Part shown: piece after piece, positions 37,239 through 45,907 of the stretch
Position numbering within the stretch: position 1 is the stretch's first letter
Layout: each line of letters opens with the position of its first letter
Source: a virus
IMG/VR virus record: IMGVR_UViG_3300021375_000011
Coordinates: 56,836-120,835 of that record
Length of the DNA: 64,000 nt
Reading direction: 5' to 3' (one strand)
Position numbers and translations under genes: made by a program
The notes under the pieces: model-generated
Database searches by the model: none
What the model was told of the DNA's origin: nothing
What the model saw: only the letters and a program-made list of their open reading frames with translations

Positions 37239-38597
37239 ATGCCAAAACAACCCAACGAAACAGATTTAGATTATAAGCAAAGAGTATTGGACCCGCTTAG
37301 TTCAAGTATGTGCGGAGCCAAATGGTACAATGCAACCATATGGTTAGGCAGTGGCATGACCACTAGTTGTCATCATCCTCTTCCGCATAAAGTTAGTGTC
37401 GAAGATGTTATAGCAAATCCAAAAGCACTACACAATACACCACAGAAAAAAGAAGAACGTAGGCAAATGCAGTTTGGCGAGCGACCAAAGGGTTGCGAAT
37501 ACTGCTGGAAAGTAGAAGATATAGGGCGTAAAAATATTAGCGATAGAGTATACAAAAGCGTAATATACACTGATAATGAATTGCAGTGTGCCCATGCCAC
37601 AGACCATAACGAAGATATAAATTTAAAAACACTTGAGATAGCATTTGATAGAACATGTCAACTGGCTTGTAGTTATTGTAACCCTGCATTCTCCACAACA
37701 TGGGTCAAAGACATCAAGAAGCACGGGACATATACCAATTTAGAATCTGATGGAAGGAATCATTTTACACATCCACATGATAGTTCGCAACTGTATAAGT
37801 TCAACGAAACAAACCCTTACATTGAAGCATTTTTCAAGTGGTGGGAATCAGACTTGCATCATACACTTGATGAGTTACGAATAACTGGCGGTGAACCAAT
37901 GATGAGTGGGCACTTATGGAAACTATTAGACTGGTTTAAAGAGAATAAAGGTGCAAGTAAAACACGTATTGCTATTAATAGTAACCTACAATGTAGTATT
38001 GAAGACATAGAAAAATTACTTGACAGGGCAGATAGTGCTCCGCTTGACATATATACTTCAAACGAAAGTCTTGGAAAACAAAGTGAATACATACGTGATG
38101 GATTAGACTGGGGTGTATGGTCTAGAAACTTACACATGCTTGCCAAGAGCAGAAAGATACGCGGTTTGCACAACATGTGTACTATTAATGCATTATGTTT
38201 GGAATCCCTTCCTGAGTTTCTCACGTATTTGTTGCATGTAAAAGAACAACACGGCAGAGATTTTCCTAGTTTCACACTTAACATATTGCGTTTTCCAAGT
38301 TTTCAAAGTGCATTAGCATTACCAGATGAGTTACGCACATACCACAAGGATAGACTACAACAGTGGTTTGATCAAAATGTCAACAACGATTTATTACACG
38401 AACATGAGATAAATCATACACAAAGATTATTAGACTATTTAGACGTGGTAAAAACGCCACATAGTGAGGCATTTGAGACTCCAAAACTACACAATGATTT
38501 TTGGCAATTTTACAATCAATACGATATACGTCGTAACAAAAACTTTGACAAAACATTTCCAAGCATGAAAGAATGGCACAATGAGTTACGACTATAA
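37239..38597 (+). CDS. Twitch-type radical SAM protein 2
   Basis: 452 aa, a close paralog of the preceding gene. The N-terminal set is C25, C44 before HHP, C86 and C89; the radical-SAM triad is C140, C144, C147 (TCQLACSYCNPA); GGE appears in ITGGEPMM. The ending FYNQYDIRRNKNFDKTFPSM mirrors that of protein 1, so the pair arose by duplication and may act on related substrates. The 14-base gap before it is the largest within this run. It overlaps protein 3 by 17 bases. Confidence 0.87.
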   Translation: MPKQPNETDLDYKQRVLDPLSSSMCGAKWYNATIWLGSGMTTSCHHPLPHKVSVEDVIANPKALHNTPQKKEERRQMQFGERPKGCEYCWKVEDIGRKNISDRVYKSVIYTDNELQCAHATDHNEDINLKTLEIAFDRTCQLACSYCNPAFSTTWVKDIKKHGTYTNLESDGRNHFTHPHDSSQLYKFNETNPYIEAFFKWWESDLHHTLDELRITGGEPMMSGHLWKLLDWFKENKGASKTRIAINSNLQCSIEDIEKLLDRADSAPLDIYTSNESLGKQSEYIRDGLDWGVWSRNLHMLAKSRKIRGLHNMCTINALCLESLPEFLTYLLHVKEQHGRDFPSFTLNILRFPSFQSALALPDELRTYHKDRLQQWFDQNVNNDLLHEHEINHTQRLLDYLDVVKTPHSEAFETPKLHNDFWQFYNQYDIRRNKNFDKTFPSMKEWHNELRL

Positions 38598-39864
38598 CAG
38601 TAGCGATCCAATAAAGATAAAGTTAGATGATCTAGAAACACGTGAGCGTTTCCTACTAAGCGAAAGCAAAACATTTTGTATGTATCCTTGGATACATCTA
38701 CACGCATATCCAACAGGCGAAGCATATCCTTGTTGTCATGCTGAAATGGGTGTAGGACAGGTAGGCAACTGTAAAACAAACACCATGACTGAAATATGGA
38801 ATAGTGCAGAACAAAAGCAACTGCGTAAAGACATGCTAACAGAAACAGAGAACAGTGCATGCGGACGTTGTTACGAACAGGAGAAGTCAGGCTTCTTCTC
38901 AGGTAGACAAAGTGCAAACAAGCATCACGGACATCACATACACAGAACAAAAGACACCGCACCAGACGGTGCATACAACGACTTTCAAATGACCTATTGG
39001 GATATACGTTTTTCAAATCTTTGTAACCTGAGTTGCCGAAGTTGTGGACATATATTTTCAAGCAGTTGGTACAAAGATCAAACTGCACTTGCAGGTCCAG
39101 AATGGGCAAAAAACAATAATGTGTTAAACTATGCAGGGCGTTTTGAAACTGACATGATGGACCAACTAATGGAACATCTAGATCATGTTGAACAGATATA
39201 CTTTGCTGGTGGCGAACCTTGCATGATGGATGAACACTATGTTATACTTGAAGAGCTTGAACGCAGAGGAAGGTTTGATGTAAGACTAATTTACAATACT
39301 AATTTTACACACGTAAAATTAAAAAACAGATTAGTATTTGACTACTGGAAAAAGTTTGACAGTGTTGCAGTTGGTGCTAGTTTAGATGCAATGGGTCCAC
39401 GTGCTGAATACATACGCAAAGGCACCAAATGGAGTGTTGTTGAAGAGAACAGACGACAGATGATGGAGATTTGTCCTAAGGTTGATTTTTATATTTCACC
39501 TACGTTAAGCATAATGAATGCACTGCACATTCCTCACTTTCATAGAGAATGGGCTGGTAAAGGTTTGATACAAGCACAAGATCTTAATATAAACATACTT
39601 CAAGATCCAGACTATTACAGAATAGACATTGCACCACAAGAGTATAAAGATCAGATTATCTTAAAGTATGAAAAACATCTTGAATGGTTACGACCACTTG
39701 ACCAATTAAACAGAGCAACTGTAGGGTTTGAAAGTGCAATACAATATCTTAAAACAGACAATACACATTTACTAGAAAAGTTTTGGCAAAAGACCAATCA
39801 ACTTGACAGCATACGCAACGAAAATATACTTGATGTAATACCAGAACTTGGAGCATTAAAGTGA
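38581..39864 (+). CDS. Twitch-type radical SAM protein 3
   Basis: 427 aa. N-terminal FCMYPWIHLHAYPTGEAYPC with C33, C51, C52, C64, C94 and C97 gives the twitch auxiliary-cluster domain. The catalytic triad is C148, C152, C155 (LCNLSCRSCGH), followed by SSSWYKD and GGE in YFAGGEPCMM. It is closer to the proteins at 41.6 and 44.6 kb (CMxPW / CxxPW start) than to proteins 1 and 2. Overlaps the B12-type enzyme by four bases (GTGA). Confidence 0.87.
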   Translation: MSYDYNSSDPIKIKLDDLETRERFLLSESKTFCMYPWIHLHAYPTGEAYPCCHAEMGVGQVGNCKTNTMTEIWNSAEQKQLRKDMLTETENSACGRCYEQEKSGFFSGRQSANKHHGHHIHRTKDTAPDGAYNDFQMTYWDIRFSNLCNLSCRSCGHIFSSSWYKDQTALAGPEWAKNNNVLNYAGRFETDMMDQLMEHLDHVEQIYFAGGEPCMMDEHYVILEELERRGRFDVRLIYNTNFTHVKLKNRLVFDYWKKFDSVAVGASLDAMGPRAEYIRKGTKWSVVEENRRQMMEICPKVDFYISPTLSIMNALHIPHFHREWAGKGLIQAQDLNINILQDPDYYRIDIAPQEYKDQIILKYEKHLEWLRPLDQLNRATVGFESAIQYLKTDNTHLLEKFWQKTNQLDSIRNENILDVIPELGALK

Positions 39865-41663
39865 AGTTAGACATGCTGGCAGTGTCAGTTCCAGTTTTAG
39901 ATTTACAATATCCACCAAGCAGTCCAGCAGTAATAAAAAGTTGTTTGGTTGAGGCTGGATTCTCATGCCATACTAGAGATTTAAATATTTTGTTATTGGA
40001 CATTTGCGGTAGTAAAAATAAATTTCTCGATGTGCAATATAATTTTGAAAATGTTGGTCCAGATATAGTTCACACAGATGATCTTGTTCATGGTTTTTTT
40101 GACAACAACCATGATCTAATAAGGCAATGGCTTGACCAAAGTGTAAAATACATTGAAGAAATGAACCCTACTTGGCTTGGCATAAGTGTTTTTAGTTATA
40201 AAAGTCACAAGGCTTCATTGTTACTGTGTGCAGAGATAAAACGATTGCAATTGCCTATAAAGATTGTATTAGGAGGAAGAGGAGCAACTAGTTACGCTCT
40301 TGGTCCTGATCATAGTGAATTTAAAAGTAGAATGATCAACTTTTTTGGCAAGTACCCAGGCAAAAATTTTAGTGAATCCCTTTTAGAATACAAACTTATT
40401 GATAAGGTAATTCACGGAGATGGTGAACAAGCAATCATCGATCTAATGACTAAAAACACTGAAGATAACACACGAGGAAATATAGCAGATATTGACATTG
40501 AGAAAATACCATTTGTTGACTATGATGATTATGACATCAATGCTTATGATTATATAAACGACCCAATACTAGCAATCACTGGCAGTAAAGGTTGTGTCAG
40601 AAAATGCACATTCTGTGACATACCTGTATTGTGGCCTAAGTATAAGTTTCGTAGTGGCCAACACATAGCCGACGAAATGATACACTTGCAAGACAAACAC
40701 GGAGTAAGAAAGTTTTATCTTACTGATAGTTTAGTAAATGGTTCAATGAAAGCATTTAAAGACTTTATAAGCACACTTGCTGAGCATAATGAAAACAATC
40801 CAAACCAAAGTATAAGATGGGTAGGACAATATATTACTCGTCCACCTAATCAAGGACTTACTGACCAGTATTATGATTTGCTTAAAAGTAGCGGTGCCGA
40901 AGGACTCACAATTGGTGCAGAAAGCGGAAGTGATAATGTGCGTAAACATATGAAGAAAAACTTTAAAACAGTTGATCTTGATACTGAGACTGCACAATTT
41001 GATAGAGTGGGTATAGTATGTGTGTTATTGTTTTTTAGTTGCTATCCAACAGAGACATGGGATGATTTTTTAGATACAGTTAATATGTTTATACGCTATC
41101 AAAAATATGCAGCCAGTGGTACAGTATATAAAATTACATTAGGTACACCATACACACATCATCCTGATACTCCTTTATGGGTAATGCAAAATGAAATTGG
41201 TTTACATTCTGAAAAGGGCAGTGATATATTATGGAGTTTAGAAAGTAACCCTGAACTGACCTATTACGAACGTGTGCGTAGAAGATTGATATTGCAAGAA
41301 GTAAGTATTGCACTACGTATGCCAATGAGTAGAAGCACTGCAGAATTAAATCAGTTGCGTGATAGCATCAAGTATCATCAAAAAAGTATTGAACGTTATT
41401 TTAAACTCACTGCAAAAATAAAAGTTTATACTGATCATTTTAATTTAACCGGCAAAGGCACAGTGCTTATGCCTCGGTTTATCCAAGAGCAAATTAAAAA
41501 ACAGCTCGATGACAATCCTGAATACATACAACGTATAGAACAAATGCATCAAAATATAAACGATGATATACAATTTGATAATGATGCATATATGGAATTG
41601 AGAGACATGCTTGTAACATGTGCTAATAATCAACAAAGGAACCTGCATGAAAATTCCGCATGA
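39861..41663 (+). CDS. B12-binding-domain radical SAM protein
   Basis: 600 aa. Residues about 10-200 look like a cobalamin-binding Rossmann domain (PPSSPAVIKSCLVEAGF, WLGISVFSYKSHKASLLL, KIVLGGRGATS), but the lower-ligand DxHxxG is not visible. Radical-SAM triad C245, C249, C252 (GCVRKCTFCDIP). Core strands include KFYLTDSLVNG, IRWVGQYITR and EGLTIGAESGSDNVRKHMKK. Such class-B enzymes usually methylate unactivated carbon or phosphorus, or rearrange rings. The GTG start overlaps the previous stop; an ATG 12 bases later is the alternative. Confidence 0.85.
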   Translation: MKLDMLAVSVPVLDLQYPPSSPAVIKSCLVEAGFSCHTRDLNILLLDICGSKNKFLDVQYNFENVGPDIVHTDDLVHGFFDNNHDLIRQWLDQSVKYIEEMNPTWLGISVFSYKSHKASLLLCAEIKRLQLPIKIVLGGRGATSYALGPDHSEFKSRMINFFGKYPGKNFSESLLEYKLIDKVIHGDGEQAIIDLMTKNTEDNTRGNIADIDIEKIPFVDYDDYDINAYDYINDPILAITGSKGCVRKCTFCDIPVLWPKYKFRSGQHIADEMIHLQDKHGVRKFYLTDSLVNGSMKAFKDFISTLAEHNENNPNQSIRWVGQYITRPPNQGLTDQYYDLLKSSGAEGLTIGAESGSDNVRKHMKKNFKTVDLDTETAQFDRVGIVCVLLFFSCYPTETWDDFLDTVNMFIRYQKYAASGTVYKITLGTPYTHHPDTPLWVMQNEIGLHSEKGSDILWSLESNPELTYYERVRRRLILQEVSIALRMPMSRSTAELNQLRDSIKYHQKSIERYFKLTAKIKVYTDHFNLTGKGTVLMPRFIQEQIKKQLDDNPEYIQRIEQMHQNINDDIQFDNDAYMELRDMLVTCANNQQRNLHENSA

Positions 41664-42852
41664 CAAATTTTGTGTATTGCCCTGGGTGAGCATTGAAACC
41701 TCACCAATAGGCACAGTACGACCTTGTTGTCTAGCCGTAGAGGAAATTACAAAAACCAATGGTGAAAAATTTCATCTATTAAACGATACACTAGACAAGG
41801 TACACCATAGCGATTATATGCAAAATCTGCGTAAACAATTTTTAGATGGAGAACAACCTGATACATGTAAACGTTGCTGGAGTGCAGAGGATAGTGGTAT
41901 AACTTCAAAACGCCAACACTCCTTGAACAGACTGAAGCATCTTGTTACACATGACAATTGGACACAGGATGCAAAACCTCTAATCTTTATTGATTTCAAA
42001 CTTGGCAATATATGCAATCTTAAATGCCGTATATGCGGTAGTTGGAGTAGTAGCACGTTTGCTACTGAAGAAGTAAAGTTTACAGGCAAAGGTGGATATC
42101 ATCACCAGATGCTCAAAGATGGCAATTGGCCAAGACGTAATCAAAAGTTTTGGACTGAGATTGATAATCTTATGGATCAAATAAGATATTTAGAATTTAC
42201 CGGCGGTGAACCTTTTATGATAGTAGAGCACTTTGATTTACTACGTAGATTGATTGATAAAGGTATTGCAGGCAATATTGAAATACACTACAACACAAAT
42301 GGAACACACTTTCCTGAAGATGCTGAAGAGATCTGGAAACATTTCAAACTTATTGAGATAGCATTTAGTATTGATGATATCGGACCGAGATTTGAATATC
42401 AACGAGCAAACGCTATATGGACAGAAGTAAACACAAACTTAGATAGCTTTGAAGCAATGAGAGCTAGAAATACAAATATACAACTACAGGTTTGTAGTAC
42501 AATAAGTGTGTATAATGTAATGTATTTACAAGGTCTGGCAAAATGGATAGATAATCGTAGTTTTGATTTTATCTATTGGAATATGTTGCATGAAGCATAT
42601 TTTCATAGTATCAGTACATTGCCTGAACGTGCTAAAAAATTAGCAATTGAGCGACTTACAGAGGCAGATGTTGGCGAGCCACATAGAACTGAATTTAATA
42701 AGGCAATTGATTTTATTAACAACGGCGAAACAATGGATGGTATCATGCTACGAGAGACTATAAAGTCCGTAGATGCAAGACGCGAACAAAACTTACACAC
42801 CGATCATCCAGAACTTGCAGAAGCAATAAACTATAAAGGACCAAACACATGA
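41647..42852 (+). CDS. Twitch-type radical SAM protein 4
   Basis: 401 aa from the ATG at 41647, chosen because AAGGA lies 7-11 bases upstream; a GTG-started form nine codons longer is possible. N-terminal FCVLPWVSIETSPIGTVRPC with C9, C27, C28, C74 and C77. Radical-SAM triad C123, C127, C130 (ICNLKCRICGS), then SSS and GGE in FTGGEPFM. Overlaps the end of the B12-type gene by 17 bases and the nucleosidase gene by four. Confidence 0.87.
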   Translation: MKIPHDKFCVLPWVSIETSPIGTVRPCCLAVEEITKTNGEKFHLLNDTLDKVHHSDYMQNLRKQFLDGEQPDTCKRCWSAEDSGITSKRQHSLNRLKHLVTHDNWTQDAKPLIFIDFKLGNICNLKCRICGSWSSSTFATEEVKFTGKGGYHHQMLKDGNWPRRNQKFWTEIDNLMDQIRYLEFTGGEPFMIVEHFDLLRRLIDKGIAGNIEIHYNTNGTHFPEDAEEIWKHFKLIEIAFSIDDIGPRFEYQRANAIWTEVNTNLDSFEAMRARNTNIQLQVCSTISVYNVMYLQGLAKWIDNRSFDFIYWNMLHEAYFHSISTLPERAKKLAIERLTEADVGEPHRTEFNKAIDFINNGETMDGIMLRETIKSVDARREQNLHTDHPELAEAINYKGPNT

Positions 42853-43418
42853 TACTAGTTGTTATAGCATTAGAAGAAGAATTACCTGGATCATTACCCG
42901 CTGGTTATAAAAAACTAGTCACAGGTGTAGGAAAAGTAAATGCCAGTATTGCTCTTACTGCAGAATTGTGTTATAATGATAGATATAGCAAGATAATAAA
43001 TTATGGTTCAGCAGGCGGTAGTAAAGAAATTAAAGGCGAACTGGTAGGCGTAAGTGCAGTTATTGAACGTGATATGGATTGTACTCCACTTGGCTTGCCA
43101 CTGTATGTTTCACCAGGAGACGAAGAACAGATGATTGTTTGCCAAACAAAGCACGACAGTTTATTTGTTTGTGGCACAGGTGATAGTTTCAGCGTGCCAC
43201 ACATTAACTATCAAATATGCGAAATGGAAGCATATGCACTGGCAAAGGTTGCAACTAAATTTAAAGTGCCATTTGATTGTTACAAGTATATTTCAGATAG
43301 CGATGCAGATGGAGATGCACAGGGCGATGAATGGCGTGAAAATGTACACAAGGGTGCAGAATTGTTTAGAAAAACAATACTGGTTGAACAAGACTTACAG
43401 TTGGAGTGGGTCTGGTAA
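42849..43418 (+). CDS. MTA/SAH nucleosidase-like protein (MTAN family)
   Basis: 189 aa, shorter than E. coli MTAN (232 aa). All catalytic landmarks are recognisable: VVIALEEE with E11 in the place of E12, GVGKVNAS, NYGSAGG, the CEMEAYALA block with E127 as the ribose-binding Glu, and YISDSDADG with D150 as the proton donor. MTAN enzymes hydrolyse methylthioadenosine and S-adenosylhomocysteine, and also 5'-deoxyadenosine, the inhibitory by-product of radical-SAM enzymes. Lying between radical-SAM genes and in the same run as metK, it probably clears these by-products. The missing 40 residues are in the middle (between YVSPGDEE and VCGTGDSF). Confidence 0.82.
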   Translation: MILVVIALEEELPGSLPAGYKKLVTGVGKVNASIALTAELCYNDRYSKIINYGSAGGSKEIKGELVGVSAVIERDMDCTPLGLPLYVSPGDEEQMIVCQTKHDSLFVCGTGDSFSVPHINYQICEMEAYALAKVATKFKVPFDCYKYISDSDADGDAQGDEWRENVHKGAELFRKTILVEQDLQLEWVW

Positions 43419-43439
43419 AAACAAATAGAGTTACTTAAA

Positions 43440-44603
43440 ATGTTTTTTAAAATATCAAAACACATTGAATCAAATTTTCCATGTCATAAACAAATGGCCA
43501 ATGGTGCATACTTTAATTCTGATCTTGGGTGGACAACACATACAATTGCCAATCATATAGTTTATTTTAAAGGCTATGTGCTAGAAAGAAAACCAATAGA
43601 AGACATTATTGAAGAACTAGTAGTAGATCCTACTCCTCGACATAAAGGTAACTTTGTAGCTATTATATGCAATGCAACAAACAGTACGATTACGCATAAT
43701 GTATGCCGTTGTAGTCCTTTGCAATATATAGACAAAGAATGTGTTACTAACTTAGAAAAAAATCTACCTGGTGTCTGGGCCGATCAATATGTACAAATTA
43801 GCAGTGATTTAACAGTGACACGTATAAAAGGGTTTGACCCGTTCGTTGCCTCATATGACACACTAGAGTACACCGATGCACTTAATCAAATACACGAAAT
43901 TTTAAATAATTCCTTTGAAATATTTCTTTCCAAAAACACACGGCCACTTAAAGTATTCCTTACAGGTGGTATCGATTCATTGACTTTATACACTTATATT
44001 AAATCTTTTACTAACAACTTTGAACTGGTAAAATGCAACTATCATAAATTTACAGAATTTTATGTAAAAAATATTTTTGCTATTAGAGATCATTGGGGAT
44101 ATATTAATTCACATAGTTGGGGGGAAGAACCTACTGCATTGCTTACTGGGGGTTGCGGTGATGAATACTTTCTACGAGGCCCAGCAACTTTAAATGCAAT
44201 AGCTAGGTATCATAATTTTAGTGTTCTTGATTTAATGCGTAGTAATCCAGATTGTTACCATTTTGAATACTATCAAAGGCCTAAGAACGCAAAACTTTTT
44301 GGTGAATTAGATATTGACACAAACAATAAACAAGTAACAATAGATTGGGTACTTAACACACTTGCAAATGATCATCAGCACTGGCACATCGACGAAACAC
44401 TATTTTTTAGTCCTATGCAAGATATTACGATTCCAAACATTATACTTAATATGCCACGACAGAATATAATTGATCATGTATTAGACTTGCGTATCAATAA
44501 AGACCTAATAGAAAAAATTAATCCAGATGATTTAAAATATTTGGCAAGTAGTAAAAATGTTGCAAGTTACACTGAAGATTACTTGAAACTTATGTGCGGA
44601 TGA
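43440..44603 (+). CDS. Asparagine-synthetase-like ATP-dependent amide ligase
   Basis: 387 aa. Residues about 170-185 give the PP-loop as KVFLTGGIDSLTLY (SGGxDS variant, TGGIDS at 175-180), and LLTGGCGDEYFLRGP resembles the second asparagine-synthetase motif (SGEGGDE-F). The N-terminal part looks like a reduced glutaminase-type domain (GNFVAIICNA), but the chain starts MFFK with no Cys2, so glutamine hydrolysis is not expected. Candidate reactions are adenylation of a carboxylate and amide, lactam or macrolactam formation, as in beta-lactam synthetase or lasso cyclase; I cannot choose. Sits between two radical-SAM genes; the end overlaps the next ATG (ATGA). Confidence 0.72.
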   Translation: MFFKISKHIESNFPCHKQMANGAYFNSDLGWTTHTIANHIVYFKGYVLERKPIEDIIEELVVDPTPRHKGNFVAIICNATNSTITHNVCRCSPLQYIDKECVTNLEKNLPGVWADQYVQISSDLTVTRIKGFDPFVASYDTLEYTDALNQIHEILNNSFEIFLSKNTRPLKVFLTGGIDSLTLYTYIKSFTNNFELVKCNYHKFTEFYVKNIFAIRDHWGYINSHSWGEEPTALLTGGCGDEYFLRGPATLNAIARYHNFSVLDLMRSNPDCYHFEYYQRPKNAKLFGELDIDTNNKQVTIDWVLNTLANDHQHWHIDETLFFSPMQDITIPNIILNMPRQNIIDHVLDLRINKDLIEKINPDDLKYLASSKNVASYTEDYLKLMCG

Positions 44604-45907
44604 AACAAAGACCAGAAAACTTATGTATGGCCCCATGGACTCATACCTATCTAAGCCCTCAGACAGAACGTAGAATGTGTTGTGCATCACGCGAGCCTGC
44701 ACAGAGCTTTGAACAGTATATTGATACTGACGCAGGCACAGGAACATACAATCCTCAAACACTAGAAGAACACTGGAACAGTGATCATATGCGTAGTGTT
44801 AGACGCAGAATGATGGCAGGTGAAAAACTTAGCGAGTGCGAAGTCTGTACAGACAAACTGCTAAACACAGATGTATATAGAACTTACTTTTGGCACTTGT
44901 TTCAACACAAATATGAAGATATCTGGCAAACCACCGACGAAACTGGATATACAACTATGAAACCTGTAAGTTGGGATTATAGATTTTCAAACTTGTGTAA
45001 CTTTAAATGCAGAACCTGTGGTGATATGTTGAGTAGCAGTTGGGAAACAGAACAACGTAAACACAACATGGTTAACTTAGATAATCCAAAAAACAATTGG
45101 ATGCGTCCAGAAGTGCGTAAAGAAATAAGCAAGTTTCAGGATACACAAATTGAAAAAGAGTTTTCAGATGCAGTTGAACAACATAGAGTTGAAGAAATCT
45201 ATTGGGTAGGCGGCGAACCACTTATGTATGAACAACACTGGCGTTATATGAAACGTATAGTGGAACTTGGTGACGGCCCAAAGTTATATGCAAGATACAA
45301 TACCAATCTAAGTAGAATAAAATACAAAGGTATACACTTAGGCCATGACATACTAAAAAATATACGTGACTGGCAAATATGTGCTAGTTTAGATGGTACA
45401 GGTGCAATCGGCGAATACATACGCACAGGCTTGAAGTATGATGAGTTTGTAGATAACTTCCGCACACTGTTACCAATGGCACGTAACAAACGCATGATGC
45501 GTTTAGATTATACATTGACACTGCCGGGTATGTTTGACATAAACAACATGCAGTTACTAGCAGATGAGCTAGATGTTGAAATACTTGCAAAAGTTATTTT
45601 TACTTTTACTCCAGACATTATAATGTCACCATTGGCGTTACCAAGAGACTTATTAGACCGTACAGTGAATCAAGCAGTAAGTAATTTGCAGTTAGGTAAT
45701 GCATTACATGATGTGCTTTCTCAACTTAAAAAACGTCCAACTATACAAGAAATATATGGACAAGAACAATATGAGCAAGGCATGCGTAAAGGGAAAAAAA
45801 GAATACTTGACTTAGAACGAATTAGAAATGATTCGTATACAATGAGAGATATACTCGGTGATGATAAAGAAATAATGCAATGGTGGGACAGTATAGATGC
45901 TGGATAG
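44600..45907 (+). CDS. Twitch-type radical SAM protein 5
   Basis: 435 aa from the ATG at 44600 (ATGA overlap with the previous stop); a GTG six bases upstream is the alternative. N-terminal LCMAPWTHTYLSPQTERRMC with C9, C27, C28, C80 and C83; radical-SAM triad C133, C137, C140 (LCNFKCRTCGD), then SSSWETE and GGE in WVGGEPLMY. Strands such as LYARYNTNLSRIKYKG and WQICASLDGTGAIGEYIRTG match protein 3. Last radical-SAM gene of the run. Confidence 0.87.
   Translation: MKQRPENLCMAPWTHTYLSPQTERRMCCASREPAQSFEQYIDTDAGTGTYNPQTLEEHWNSDHMRSVRRRMMAGEKLSECEVCTDKLLNTDVYRTYFWHLFQHKYEDIWQTTDETGYTTMKPVSWDYRFSNLCNFKCRTCGDMLSSSWETEQRKHNMVNLDNPKNNWMRPEVRKEISKFQDTQIEKEFSDAVEQHRVEEIYWVGGEPLMYEQHWRYMKRIVELGDGPKLYARYNTNLSRIKYKGIHLGHDILKNIRDWQICASLDGTGAIGEYIRTGLKYDEFVDNFRTLLPMARNKRMMRLDYTLTLPGMFDINNMQLLADELDVEILAKVIFTFTPDIIMSPLALPRDLLDRTVNQAVSNLQLGNALHDVLSQLKKRPTIQEIYGQEQYEQGMRKGKKRILDLERIRNDSYTMRDILGDDKEIMQWWDSIDAG

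Noticed and set aside
38516-39109. 197-aa minus-strand frame opposite the radical-SAM gene at 38.6 kb
   Set aside because: Cys/Leu/Phe-rich antisense translation over conserved rSAM motifs, without start signals.
34731-45907. RiPP pathway with a classical precursor peptide
   Set aside because: I searched the short frames by eye for a leader plus Cys/Ser/Asn-rich core near the rSAM genes and found none; the 33-35-aa peptides are Lys/Arg-rich or purely hydrophobic. It cannot be excluded, but is not supported.
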